DNA of 64,000 nt from Sclerotiophoma versabilis (GCA_012274445.1 JAAROD010000093.1:372001-436000); one strand, 5' to 3'. Counted from the stretch's first letter, positions 35,273-46,589 are shown. Translations and numbers: made by a program. Notes: a model not told the origin generated them from the letters alone.

Positions 35273-36073
35273 AAGCTCGCTTAACTCGCACTAACCTGAA
35301 ATTGAATAATATATGCATAGTGGGTCCTGCCAATGGTCAGATGGCATGCCTACTCGTAGGCTTGCAACATACGACGCGCACAATCTTACGTCGGGATGGC
35401 ACCGTTAATTCCTTTGCATAGTCATCTTCGGCCGACTGGTGCCGAGAACCACGCCTGGCCTGCAGTCACGCAATCAACGCATACATCCGCAGCTTCACTT
35501 CACATGCCCATGATCTGGACCCACCACCTGCCCACCTTGTTTACTTTTCCAGTCGGACCGACTGGACTGCACAGCATCGTCACACCGGCGATCCCCCTCT
35601 CAACCGTCGTCTTTGTAGTCGTCTTCCGTACGGTATACAGATGACCGAATAGATGGCGGTGTGCTCACTGAGCCTTGTACACTGGGATGCAGGCAGGAGC
35701 GGTGGCGGAGCCGCGATGGGTATAGGTGCCTAGTATCGATCGAGGGCGCAGGAAATGCTGCAGCCGCTTTAGAAATGAAGGGTTCAATAGGTTAGCGAGA
35801 TGCACAACAACACTGATAATTAATTAGGCTTTAATGCTGCTTGCATTGTGCTTCGACTTTTAGAAGCCCTAGTGTTCACGTTTCATCTTGGTCTTTCAGA
35901 AATCATACGCTGACAGAACCGACAGAACCGACAGAACCGACAGAACCGACAGAGCCAACAGAATTAACTACAGGAATAAAGGCATATTAACTTTGGGGGG
36001 CGGGTTTTTTTTTTAAAAAAACGTAGACATTTAGGCTTACATGATACTCACTTCTAGCTCGTGATAAGTAACT
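35273..36073. other. Intergenic region upstream of the threonine dehydratase-like gene
   Basis: No gene is recognised. It contains the dispersed repeat listed at 35850-35995 and a homopolymer T/A run near 36005-36021. The frame at 35396-35644 has no family features. Confidence 0.5.
35850..35995. repeat. Dispersed repeat with 9-bp minisatellite, copy 1
   Basis: Five to six tandem copies of CAGAACCGA (about 35913-35960). The upstream flank (CTAGTGTTCACGTTTCATCT) resembles 43232-43251, and the downstream flank (ACAGGAATAAAGGCATATTA) resembles 46650-46670. The copies at 43195-43300 and 46590-46680 are members of the same family. Confidence 0.7.
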
Positions 36074-37238
36074 ATGGGTAGTCTACAAGGCCGAATCTCC
36101 CATAACGTACCACATGTGTTTTGCCTACCAAATGGATACCCAGATGTACGAGTATAGATTCTTTTTATAGTGTGGAGAGAGTGGAGCTAACCTCTGTCTA
36201 GTATATTCGACTTATTCTAAGCGCGCGTGTCTACGACATTATCCAACAAACCCCTCTTATCTCTACTCTAAACATCAGTAGACGGTCTGGATATAATGTT
36301 ATGCTTAAGCGTGAGGAACAGCTGCCTACGTTCAGCTTTAAACTTCGAGGCGCGTACAACAAGATGGCACATCTATGCCCAGAGGACAATTGGAAGGGTG
36401 TTGTTACCTGTAGCACTGGTATGGTACATGAGTTGCCCATAAAGTAAAGACGAATTAGCTGACCGTCTGTGCAGGAAATCATGCCTACGGTGTTGCTTTC
36501 TCATCCCGTTGCTTGAAGATACCTGCGATTATAATCATGCCTCTAAAGACACCTGAAATCATTAAAAACACTGTATCACAGATGGGAAGTACGATCGTGC
36601 TGCATGGTGCCAGCTTCGAAGAAGCAGAAGAGGAAGCTCACCGTCTGGCAGAACTGCATGATATCACATTTATACCAGCTTTCAACGACCCATATGTAAT
36701 AGCTGGGCAAGGGACGATAGGTACAGAGATATCAAGGCAGACAGATTTAACGAAGCTGAGAGCTATCTTCTGCGCTGTAGGAGGCGGTGGACTGATTGCA
36801 GGGATAGGACTGTACATGAAGCGTTTAGCACCACACGTTCAAATAATTGGTGTTGAATTGGTAGATGCGAATGCAATGGCACAGTCACTACGGGCGAGAA
36901 AGCGAGTAATGCTTGAGCAGGTTGGCACCTTTTCTAGTAGTGCAGCTGTTAAGATTGTTGGAGAAGAAACTTTCAGAATATGCTTAGACGTTGTGGATTC
37001 GATTGAGGAAGTAACGGTTGATGAGACATGGGCGGCTATAAAAGATATATTCGACGACACGCGGGCACTTGTAGAACCTGCTGGTGCCCTACCACTTGCG
37101 GGACTTCAAAATTGGGTGGCTCGAAACCCAGGTCTTCAAGGAGATAGTAGTCTAATCGCTGTTGTAGGAGGTGCAAACATGACATTTGATTGTCTCTCCT
37201 TTGTTACTGAACGCGTCGGAGTCAGCAAAGCGCAATAG
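36074..37238 (+). CDS. Threonine dehydratase-like PLP enzyme, catalytic domain only
   Basis: Exons 36074-36145, 36202-36418 and 36475-37238 close in phase to 350 residues. The start MGSLQGRISHNV leads into GYPDYIRLILSARVYD, typical of fungal Ilv1. The PLP lysine is in TFSFKLRGAYNKM (about K71), CSTGNHAYGVAFS binds the substrate carboxylate, and AVGGGGLIAGIG is the PLP phosphate loop. The reaction would be L-threonine to 2-oxobutyrate and ammonia, the first step towards isoleucine. Biosynthetic fungal enzymes carry a further C-terminal regulatory region of about 150-200 residues. Here the frame stops just where a pogo transposase fragment begins, so loss through transposition is likely. Core residues look intact; a catabolic or serine/threonine dehydratase role is an alternative. 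Confidence 0.85.
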
Positions 37239-37660
37239 CCAAGTGCAAGGAGTACTTTGATACCATCAATCAGAAGATCATTCACTATGAGATAGAAGAG
37301 GAGAATACATACAACACGGATGATAAGTGCTTCATTAAAGGGGTTATTAGCAAGCAAAGAAGAGTGTTTGCAAAGAGTGCTTTAGATCGGAAACAGAGTA
37401 AGCAGTCACTCCACTAGGGCAGTGAAGAGTGGATAACTACGGTATCGTTTTTGCCGATGGGACCGTCTTGCCACCAGGCCTCATCTTTGCGGCAGAATCA
37501 AAGTATGTACAATTAACGTGGTGGTCTATAGATGACAGTGGACTTGGATTGCTTGAGTAGGTGTTTCAGCGCTACACTAAGGAGAAAGCTCGAAGAAGGC
37601 AGCATCTACCTACCATGGATGGGCACGGCTCGCACATTACGATGAATTTTATCAGCTATA
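37228..37660 (+). mobile_element. pogo/Fot1 transposase fragment abutting the dehydratase
   Basis: Translates with some stops to KCKEYFDTINQKI, EEENTYNTDDKCFIKGV, RKQSKQSLH and later MDGHGSHITMNFISY, aligning with the middle of element C's transposase (ENTYNMDEKGFAIGV, KKQFKQSLHDG). No left terminal repeat is seen: the junction lies inside the dehydratase coding end. The second Tc1-like copy interrupts it at 37660. Confidence 0.75.
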
Positions 37661-37829
37661 AGCGTTCTCGAAGGACCAGCTACACCCCGTGACTTGCGGG
37701 GAGTTCCGACACACGGACATTCTAATATCGCAAACGTCGATCTCTTCGAATTAGCAGTGATTGTAGCAATATCATGTCTCTTAGGACTCTTAATTCACCT
37801 GTCACGATCAATTTCTTGGTGTTGTAGCC

Positions 37830-38903
37830 ATGACCAGCCGCTCTACTGGCCACAAGCTGGCACCCACGACCTTGCAGGCGGTACTCGATCGCATTAATGC
37901 TGGAGTCAACGACACCAAGATTCACAAATAAACAGGCGTCTCCTGTGGCTGTCTTGCAAAGAAGCGAATTAATTTGAGCCAACGGTGTCAGCCATGCGCG
38001 CCGTCTACTGTGAAGGTTGGGCGACCGAACACACTCCGAGAAATCCACAGGCGCCGCCTGCGTGAGTTTCTTGAGGGCAGACCACACGCCTCCTTGGAGT
38101 ATATATGAGACTGGTTATTAGATGAGTTTGGCATACCTGTGAGCGTGAATTTGGTGTTTCGTGAGCTTAAAAAGATGAAGTGGAATCGCAAAATTGCAAC
38201 AAAGAAAGCGAGTGAGCAGTCTGACGCTCTACGTCGAGTCTTTCAAGCAAGGATGCAGTTAGACTGTACTGCTGAGCAAATGGTCGCGATAGATGAGTCT
38301 GCTTGCAATGAGCGTACTGGTGATCGCAAGTACGGCTGGAGTCCTGTTGGTCAGTCTGTTAAGCTTGAGTACCTTATAAAAAGGTCAGAGCGATGGAGTC
38401 TTCTGCCGGCAACGACTGTTGATGGCTAACTCTCGCACCGCATCTTTCCAGGTACTATTATATCTGAGATCATCGGGGACTTCTTGAAAGTAGATGTGCT
38501 TCCACACCTAACGCCTGGCTATCACATCTTACTCACGGACAATGCGTCAATCCATCGATCGCCAACAATTGCACAGCTTTGCAGAGACTTTGGCATAGAA
38601 TTAGAGTATTAGCCGCCATATTCCTCTGACTACAATCCTATCGAGCGGAGCTTCAAGGCGTTAAAGGTTTGGTTAAAAAAGAATTATCATCAGCAGCAGA
38701 ATGAATGGCAAAACTTTAAGAACTTCCTGGAGTATGCAGTAAAACAGAATTGCTACGATATCAATTGCAAGAGCTGCTATAGAAGGTGTGAGTACCCAGG
38801 TGCTAATGACACCGATCGAGTTTGTAGTGTTGTAGCCGGCTTGGAGCCAGCAACCACATATATAACGGTATTGGTTGATTCTAATGAGCATCACGTGAAG
38901 TAA
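37830..38903 (+). pseudogene. Tc1-type DD34E transposase (copy 2), few stops
   Basis: A frame of 357 codons from ATG 37830 to TAA 38901 with only about four internal stops. Seen: N-terminal HTH (KLAPTTLQAVLDRINAGV), GRPNTLREIHRRRLREFL, first Asp in VAIDESACNERTGDRKYGW, second Asp in ILLTDNASIHRS, Glu in DYNPIERSFKALK with 34 residues between them, and a Cys-rich end (CKSCYRRC). It is the better preserved transposase of the family and useful as a reference. Confidence 0.83.
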
Positions 38904-39149
38904 GTTACCACTATATTTCTGGCTAAGTACGTCTGAGCTCGTGTGTATATAGCCGTCTCCTAGCTAGCATACAACTCAGCGCAGTTTTCCATCGTACTTC
39001 TGTAGCGGCAACTCACGCCGCCACAACATATAATATTGCGCAACCCACAATTGCAGTCAGAAAGTCCTGAGACTTTCGGAATTACCTAAGAATACACCCA
39101 CCTATAACTAGTCTACTTCCCACTCCTGAGAATATACTGTTGTTGTGTA

Positions 39150-40080
39150 ATTCCTTAGTCAGGCTCAATATCCTGACGTAAGTTTCCACTGATTTCATCC
39201 AACACCTCTCGCTCTGACGGCTCTGGAGGTTCAGCAAACTCTCGCTGCTCATTCTGGAGTCCCTTTGCTGCTGCGATGTTCTCAGCTGATAAACCTGAGT
39301 AGTCTTTAATCCAGTCACGTGCTTTTCTTCGGAGATGTGAGAGCATTCCTGGTGCTTGGTTGAAGTAATCAGCAACTCGCGGGTTCTGACTAACTACTGC
39401 TTCTTCCGCCCATCACCAAACCTTCTCCTCACTGGTCACGTACACAGGCTTATTACGCAGCGCCTGACAAGCGGAAGCTATGGCGTTCTTCTCCATCGCT
39501 CCCCAGCAAGCGCGCCATCTAAAGTGCAGTCGCGGCGTCTTGTTAACCTCCTCCTCCTCCGCCTCCTCCTCCTCATCCTCCGCAGCACCAATTATACTAT
39601 TGGCTTGAGCCTGGATAGCTAGCTGACTCGGTTCGGGTTCGAAAAGCGGTCTGGGTGAGCCCTCGGCTGGTTGATTTAACGCGGCGTCACTACCTCAAAT
39701 TTCAACATCTGAGTGTGCGGTAACAGCTCGCGTACACGGTGGAGGCCTCACAGTTGACGATGGTGTAGGCGGCGCTGGATTAACACCTTGTTCAAATGGC
39801 TGAGTTGGTTTCCGCTGACGTTTAACTAGTAGCTTTGTGTCGGACTGTTAAGTGCGGGATGTTCAGAGATGTAGAACAATCTAATTGTATGCTCTGAAGT
39901 GTGTGTCTTGTGTTTACGTTGACCCTAGTTCCCCAGCCCAGCTCATCTACAGGAACCTTCCCTACGGCACGCTTACTGATGCAGGTCACGTTCTCAACAG
40001 TGCTGGCCTGCGACACTTTGCCACTGCTTGCCGCTGACGTCACGTGCTTCCATTTCGCGGCTCGAGCCATCAAAAAGTAC
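39150..40080 (-). pseudogene. Accessory gene of the Tc1-like element, copy 2 (internally deleted)
   Basis: On the minus strand: KRQRKPTQPFEQGVNPAPP near 39815, an acidic run of Glu from GAG/GAA repeats (about 39548-39585), the conserved block PRLHFRWRACWGAMEKNAIA and KPVYVTSEEKVW, then directly DYFNQAPGMLSHLRRKARDW and a C-terminus ending EISGNLRQDIEPD at 39155. Relative to copy 1 the segment between NPRVA and DYFNQAP is deleted. A TGA replaces Trp after EEKVW. Function unknown. Confidence 0.6.
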
Positions 40081-40254
40081 AGCACGAAGCTTGTATTACA
40101 AGATAGAGATTTGAGCTTATTCGGAGCGTTTCTGGGGCTGCAAAATGTACGCAGATATGATTTGTGCTACGATTCGCTAGCAAACTAGGTCTAGCGTCAT
40201 TTCAGCTCCCAACAGCGCTAAGTCACGGGATGTAGCTGGTATTTCAAGAACGAC

Positions 40255-40580
40255 CGATATGATATCAGCGGTCTGTGCACCCCATACGCGAGGCAGGCAG
40301 GCCGACGAGGTAAGGCCCCTTCCAACTTCCGCTAGTTATCGCATGCAATTATGTCATCGACACTACTGTGTAGGTAAGAGATAATTGATTGTTCACTATG
40401 AAGAACCAGAAATACAAAAGGTAATCCACCCTGCCTTTATAGCTACTATTCTGTTCCTTCGTATTGTTCCTGATCCTTTGATCCCTTGATACTTTCATCC
40501 TTGTAAAATCCTGAGATCACCGCTATGTCCTGATCCCGTTCTTAGCAAGATCACGGTCACATGACTACTGTCTTGGTTCC
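40255..40580. other. Gap downstream of the sulfhydrylase-like gene
   Basis: No gene is seen. It lies between a Tc1-like element and the 3' end of the minus-strand PLP enzyme and should contain that gene's polyadenylation region. Confidence 0.4.
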
Positions 40581-42557
40581 TTAGCTTCCCTTATCCTCTG
40601 AGGGTCCCTCACCATGAATGGTCCTCTTTCCAACCACTGCGTGCCCTGCAGAACAATTGTTGTTTGTAACATCAATCTCGTCACCGATACTGGCCCCTGC
40701 TTTATCTTTAACTTCCAACATTTGGTCATAAGCTTCGAGGATGTTATCAGGAAGTTTAGCTAGTGCTTGATCAAGGTCATCGATAATATCTTGGACATCC
40801 TCAATACCGATCGAGAATCGAATTAACGCCTGTCAAGTTATTGATTAGTACTTAAAATTTCAAACGTTTAAGTAATGAACGTGAAAAGAACATACAGGAG
40901 TAATACCAGCTTCGCGTCTATCTTTCTCTGACATGGTTGCGTGTGTAGAGTTCCATGGATGGGTTGCCAGTGTTTTCGCATCACCAACACTAGTGGAAAA
41001 TCAGCATATAACCTAAAGTAAAAGCGTAAACTAGCTAACTTACTTAGTCTGGTGGGAGATCACTTTAATGTAATTCATTAGCATCTTACTAGCCACATCC
41101 CCACCCTTTGGCGCAAAAGCCATAACACTCCCAAAACCATTTTTCAGGTACCTTTTTGCAATGTTGTTGTACAAGTTGTCTGCTAGACCTGCGAGCGTTT
41201 GAATTAGCTTCTCTATAGTAGACAGCAAGACTTTGAATATGTGACATACCAGGATAGTTCACCCAAGCTATTCGTGGGTGCGATTGCAAGAAGAGGGCAA
41301 TCTGCATCGAGTTCTTGGTATGTCTCTCGCACCGTAGACTCAGCGTTTCCATGCCAATCAGCAATTGCTGTGCTGACGCCGGGGCTAGGACTGATCCCAC
41401 CTCCATTACATCTACTCGCATTGCCATGGCGAAGCTTATGTTCCCAAATGCTTTCCAGTATGAGACGCCGTTGACGCTGTTCTCCTTAATCATACGAGGA
41501 AACTTCTCGCCAGCTTGGCCCCAATCAAACGTTCCGCAATCAACTACAACGCCTCCTATTGTTGTGCCGTGGCCTCCCATCCATTTAGTTGCCGAATGCA
41601 ATACGATGTCTGCACCAAAATCTATCGGTCGACACCAGGTCCCGCACGCTCCAAAAGTGTTGTCCACCTTGAATTATATTAGTGCATTAGTTCTTGAATA
41701 AGACAAAAGACGACTGACCACAAGCGGAACCACGGTCTCGTGTGCCAAATCTGCCAAATCCTGCAGATCTGGAACACTGCATCGGGGATTTCCAATGCTC
41801 TCCACGTAAAGGAGTTTTGTCTTCTCGTCCACCTGTTTTGCGAATTCCTCTCTAGTCTCTCCCTTCGCCCACTTCACAGTAATACCAAAGCGGGGAAGTA
41901 AAGTTTTGAACATGCTGTAAGTACCTCCATAGAGATTTATAGAAGTGACGATGTTGTCGCCAGCGCCTGCAAGGCAAATAATCGTATTGAAGATAGCTGC
42001 TTGTCCAGATGCTGTTGCAACAGCGGCAGTACCACCTTCTAAAGAAGCAGCACGCTTCTCAAAGACACCGACGGTTGGCTAGATCTACTATCAGCATAGT
42101 CATGTTCGTACAGCTACGTTAATTCCATACATTTGAGATTCGACTGTAGGTATAACCGGCTTCCTGCAACGCACAAACCCTCTTAGCGTGCTCGCTCCCT
42201 GTAAAGACGAAGGACTAGGAATGAGTCAATATCTAATTTACACTCCTGGAGAAGTAGCCTGGTAAAACCTACCACGCTGTTGTATATGGGTACTGCTCGA
42301 GCATGAGTCTCTCTATCAGGCCTGTGACCGCCATGTATCTGTACAGTGTCATATCTTAGGCCTTGGTCAAATTTTTCAACTTTGAAAGGTTGCAAAGGGT
42401 CATGGCCCTCTGGAAGAACAGACAGAGGGTGAATCAGTTCTGTTGAAGCTTTGTCGTCTTCGGTGCCATTGCTTGTGGAATTGTTCCTAGCGTCTGCTCC
42501 GTTCGTGGAGATCTGACCGTTCGTTGACGTAGCCTCGCTTTCGACAGTTGCTGGCAT
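40581..42557 (-). CDS. O-acetylhomoserine sulfhydrylase-like PLP enzyme (Cys/Met metabolism)
   Basis: Seven exons on the minus strand (42273-42557, 42131-42214, 41719-42078, 41250-41667, 41044-41188, 40896-40989, 40581-40829) close in phase to 544 residues. The PLP lysine is in LHSATKWMGGHGT (about K271). YTYSRISN, SLEGGTAAVATASGQAA and NPRCSVPDLQDLADLAH are typical of Met17-type enzymes, which join O-acetylhomoserine and sulfide to homocysteine in the cytosol. The N-terminus carries about 60 extra Ser/Thr/Asn-rich residues and the C-terminus about 45 more after the usual ALIRFSIGIEDVQDI segment. No damage is seen although transposons flank both sides. A specialised paralogue, for example in secondary metabolism, is possible. 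Confidence 0.87.
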
Positions 42558-43640
42558 GTCTCATACAGTCAAAATTGATGTTCAAAAGTTTGCTGCATAA
42601 ACTCAAAGATGCACTGGTATGTCTAAGGGGCTAACTCAAGGAGTCGTAGCTGATGGCAGAGCTAGGTAGAACAAGATGGCATTTAACAAAGAGCTACTAT
42701 GCACCTGACTTGAGTTTTATCCTGCCTGGCTCTAAGCCGAAAGGGCCCTAGTGCTGTATAACTACCGTGTATCTACAAGACGGTTTATTTCCTTGCCGAT
42801 AAAAGATCGTTCCACCTGTTTCTGAGCGTAGTTCGGTTAAGTTACCGGTGCCGGCTGCCGGTTGCGGGGCATACTGGTAGCACCTGGGGTCCGCGAGCCG
42901 AGGATCTCTTAGGCGTTCTCAGCGTCGGACCGAGATGCCATCGAGGAATACCTACTCAAGGGCGCCCAGCCCGTTACATCGGTGATGTCCTGGTGATATG
43001 ATAGAAGTGGTGGGAGAAATCCTACGTAAGCCTATTTGTGATCAGCGTGACTATGCTTACCTAGTAGGCTTGGTAGATAGTTAGGCAATGCGAAAATCTT
43101 GTAGTTATAGACATCTTATTCACAAGAACCAACTAGCCCCTACCCTAAGCGGCTTTAGGATCAAAGTATCAAGTAGGTTACTTAGCAGGGCGTCAATGCG
43201 ACTTGCATTGTATTCCATCTTCTGGATTTTCTAGTGTTCACATTTCATCCTGGCCTTCCAGAAACCACGTCAACCGACAGAACCGACAGAACTCGAATAC
43301 GTCTTCCTGGCAGTTACTCAAGCACAAAAGTTACCCAGTCGGGCGGACCTCGATCCGATGCGGCTCTATCTCGTATTATGGAACACGTGACGATGTAACG
43401 TCCGTACCTTCGTACATCCGTAGCGATTCGCAAACAACTAGTGTGTTACGACTAACTGGTCAGATCGCAAGGATTCCGGACTTTTCTATGATCTTAGCGA
43501 TATAGCAGATCGTTTTCGGCACCCCTAGATATTCGCTACGGAGAGAGGGCGTTACAACAGGGTGGCCTGAACGGACTGACATTCGATCTTGCCACACCAG
43601 GGCCTTTTCCCTTTTAAAGGATCACCAGCTGCTCAGTGCA
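42558..43640. other. Repeat-bearing region upstream of the sulfhydrylase-like gene
   Basis: No gene is recognised. The first few hundred bases should hold the promoter of the minus-strand gene. The part 43195-43300 is a dispersed repeat (separate entry). The frame 43203-43505 overlaps that repeat and is not credible. Confidence 0.45.
43195..43300. repeat. Dispersed repeat with 9-bp minisatellite, copy 2
   Basis: TCTAGTGTTCACATTTCATC then CTGGCCTTCCAGAAAC, followed by about two units of CAGAACCGA. It aligns over some 90 bp with 35850-35925. The number of minisatellite units differs between copies. Confidence 0.65.
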
Positions 43641-43649
43641 CTGCCTTTC

Positions 43650-45450
43650 CTCTTTCCGAGCGAGCTATAATCGTTAATCACCGGCTGTCCATCCTCGCTG
43701 TCTTCGTCACGTGCTAAGCCAGCCTGAGCTTGAGCTTCCACTTCAGCCTTGCGCAGATGTTAGTCATACAGGCTTGACACAACCGTCTTCCTGCCCTCAA
43801 AACAAGAAGGCTTTTTCATAGTCCTGTACCAGTGTTCCTTAAGATAATCGTAACCATAGGTGGGACGGAGAGCCAGGGCCGCGCGATACACCGGCGTCAT
43901 GTCTATCAGCTTATAACATTCCTCAAGTGTCACCCAGCCACACTCAGTTCCGTGTTTGAAGTAAGACTCCGGTTCGTAGCAGCATGAAGCTGCGGCATTG
44001 TTAAGTTGATGAACATATAGCCCATCATCTTAAGAGCCTCCAAAACAGCGCCATCGCCACCTTCCTTGCCATGTCTGTTTGCATTTCCCTCCATGGTCTT
44101 TGTGAGGATATAAAATGGTTCTAGAAAGTCGCGGAAGCGTTGCGACTTGCCCACCCTTCAGTATGGAGGATGTCTTTCGTCAGGTTTCGGTACCTTGAGT
44201 CGTTTTTTGGCTTTCTCCGGCGAATTTGATAGAGTTATAAAGCGTCTCGAAGCTCAAGTGCTAACAAACTGTCAGCTTCAGAGTTAGAAGGATTTTAAGC
44301 CTAAGATATCAACTCACCACGTTTTGGCGTCAATAACAAGGTCAGTGAAGAATATCACATCGCCGTTCGAAAGCTTTCCTTGAAGATCTCGAAGGATCTG
44401 TCGTCGTTGATCTGACCGACGGATATAGGTGGCAAGATTATAGAGTCTGCCAATAGCCCCTTATTGGGCCCAGATTTCGAAGCAGGTTTCGTCGGTGGCA
44501 CCTCAAAGTTCGTCCTCGAATTTGCTCACGTTTTCACCATAGAGAACTGCTCGTACAATAAGATTAATGATATGGCCGATACAACGCAAGCGTCGTTTGT
44601 TGACGTCTACGGGAGACCAGAGCGCAAGAGCATTTAGGCATGTATCGTTGGTGCCGGCGTTGTCAATGCTGAAGTAGCCTAACTTTCAACCCAGCTCGTA
44701 GCAATCAAAAACTTTTTTAATATAGGTCGCGATATTCTCGCCAGAATGCGGACCGATCGCGTGTGGCAACTAACAAGGACGTCACGTTTCAAGCTCTTGC
44801 CGTCGACAAAGTGGCTCACAATCCCAACATAGTCAGACCTATCGGAAGCGGTCCATAAATTAAAACTCAAGTGCACAGAACTTTTCGCGTTTTTGTTCAG
44901 ATCGAAGATGATCTTCTAGCGCCCCTAGAACGCATCATGAATCCAAGTTCATACAGACGCGTGAGACTCGGGCAGTAACTGACTAGCAAGCTCGCCGCCG
45001 TTTAGGATTAGCCATCGAAGACGCTTACTGGATGACTGACGAAGGGTGACGTCTTTTAGAATAATCTAGTCGACGAACCGGGCTTTCCACATGGACTCAT
45101 TGAAACGCAAAGGAAGCCCTAATCCAACACTACATTGACGCGATAGAGGCGCCATATATGTTACTGGCAACGCCGCAAGTAAAAGGGGATTGACAGGCAG
45201 ACTTGGGAGCTCACCGGATGGAGAGATGCGGTGCTCACGGGTCGAGTGCTTCGCTGCGTGAGTAGTGTCAGCTGCCGAATATAGGGCCGTTGAGTAACTT
45301 TTCTCCAGGTGGCAAAGCTTACAGGGCCAATACCGACCCAAAACCAATCGTTATTATCGGTCGGTCGGTCAAACCGTCGGTTTGTTGACCACACTGATCT
45401 AGTACCGCGCTGCTTGTCTACCAAATTCTCTAATTCTGGATGCTGTGCCG
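43650..45450 (-). mobile_element. hAT-type transposon remnant with BED finger
   Basis: Minus-strand pieces in several frames, in family order: BED-type zinc finger (GRYWPCKLCHLEKSYSTALY, near 45330), a central part with SVHLSFNLWTASDRSDYVGI and HFVDGKSLKRD (44700-44880), FEDELxGATDETCFEIWAQ, then DFLEPFYILTKTMEGNANRH (about 44100) and WVTLEECYKLIDMTPVYRAA before LALRPTYGYDYLKEHWYRTM (about 43850). This follows fungal Restless/hAT transposases. Frameshifts and stops are many. The C-terminal dimerisation region and terminal repeats were not identified. Confidence 0.78.
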
Positions 45451-45706
45451 TCGACTCCTCGCCATTCGAAGACCGCCTCGCCGCAGTCCTCTTTGGAGAG
45501 TGTATACTGTGAGCTGTCAGAGCCTAGAGAAAATGTTCCGTTACACGTGAATGGAAGTTATACAAGTAAGTGTTTAGAGGACGTGGTAAGATCAGTTGCT
45601 TCTTTCTAAGCTCAAGTGTAATACAATTAGGGGATTAAAATAGCTGACTCGTCTCGTTACGGTGCAGTTGTTTCAACGAATCAAGGGATGTTAATGTACA
45701 ATGTTG

Positions 45707-46387
45707 CTAGAGTACAGGTAGACACTCAGGATACTTTACTTTCGCTACAACTCCAACTGACTCTGGAGGAAATTGCTCACCTAGCATAACCTTATAGCAG
45801 TGAAGAATATGGGTGTAGTCCTTAAGCCAACTGCTAATATACTTTTGTGTGGTGAAAGCTCGGTGCATCTTTCGCCACGCGTACATGCAGTGTACATGAT
45901 GGTACTCTTCTGTAACCCACAACAAATCGTACTCTCCTGTAAGTGCCACTTCTCTAGACATTGGAGATGTTCCATTTTCAGATCCGAAAAATTCCCAATC
46001 CTTCTCTGCCATAAAATCTTCTATTGTCTTTCCATCCCAGCACTCTGGCAACTCCCAATTGAAACTTGAAATGTCAAATTTGCATCCACGTTGTCGAGCC
46101 TCTGCAGGCGTAGATCCACAACTCGTCCATGTCCGTGCGTATGGGGACACACTTTGTGTTGAAGGCGAGGTATTAGGCGTATGTGCTTGATGTGAATGTA
46201 ACAGTACCCACAGGATTGCAGTGAGTAAGGATGTCGTAATCGTCCAGCCTGTCGCCAAGGCAAATCTGTCGAAGAACTTTGCACTTTTATACAGAGTATA
46301 TGGCGTAGGTAAAGGTTTGTCAAACTCTGTATGTGCTAGAGGACTATACTCATGGCTTTTTCTTTCAGGCATCAGAATTTCTAGCAT
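45707..46387 (-). CDS. UstYa-like single-pass membrane protein with two HxxHC motifs
   Basis: Intron-free frame of 226 residues. One membrane segment at about 43-63 (ALATGWTITTSLLTAILWVL), then a lumenal part with WTSCGSTPAEARQRGCKFD, FNWELPECWD and two HxxHC motifs: HHVHC at 163-167 and HILHC at 193-197, about 30 residues apart. Paired HxxHC after a single transmembrane helix is the pattern of the DUF3328/UstYa family, which oxidises and cyclises peptides in fungal RiPP pathways. The sequence between the motifs (MYAWRKMHRAF) differs from classic UstYa, so a sister family with unknown chemistry is equally possible. No RiPP precursor with repeated cores was found nearby. The neighbours are transposon relics. 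Confidence 0.62.
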   Translation of the reverse strand: MLEILMPERKSHEYSPLAHTEFDKPLPTPYTLYKSAKFFDRFALATGWTITTSLLTAILWVLLHSHQAHTPNTSPSTQSVSPYARTWTSCGSTPAEARQRGCKFDISSFNWELPECWDGKTIEDFMAEKDWEFFGSENGTSPMSREVALTGEYDLLWVTEEYHHVHCMYAWRKMHRAFTTQKYISSWLKDYTHILHCYKVMLGEQFPPESVGVVAKVKYPECLPVL

Positions 46388-46589
46388 ATATTAATAATGT
46401 GCTTGATTTAGTTACAAAGGTCAGACTTGCCTTGTACTACAGCTTGGCTAGGAAGATTTGTACATAGGAGAAAATAAACACGCGAAAGTTTGTATACTTC
46501 GTATGCAATCGAAGAACTTTGTGTGGAATCTAGTACGACTACACTTTGCGTATACCCCTCCTATATAATAGAATTGTAATCTAAAAAAA

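Larger units (their letters stand above)
37661..40254 (+). mobile_element. Two-gene Tc1-like transposon, copy 2 (2.6 kb)
   Basis: Inverted ends: left near 37661 (CTCGAAGGACCAGCTACACC), right to about 40254 (GGATGTAGCTGGTATTTCAA). A TA precedes the left end; the exact right border is unclear by 2-3 bases. It is collinear with copy 1 but about 650 bp shorter, because the middle of the accessory gene is missing. Transposase and accessory gene converge. Confidence 0.78.

Noticed and set aside
35913..35960. Thr-Glu-Pro repeat peptide (possible repeated-core precursor for the UstYa-like protein)
   Set aside because: The minisatellite is in no supported gene, lacks a signal peptide and KEX2-type sites, and recurs as a dispersed non-coding repeat.
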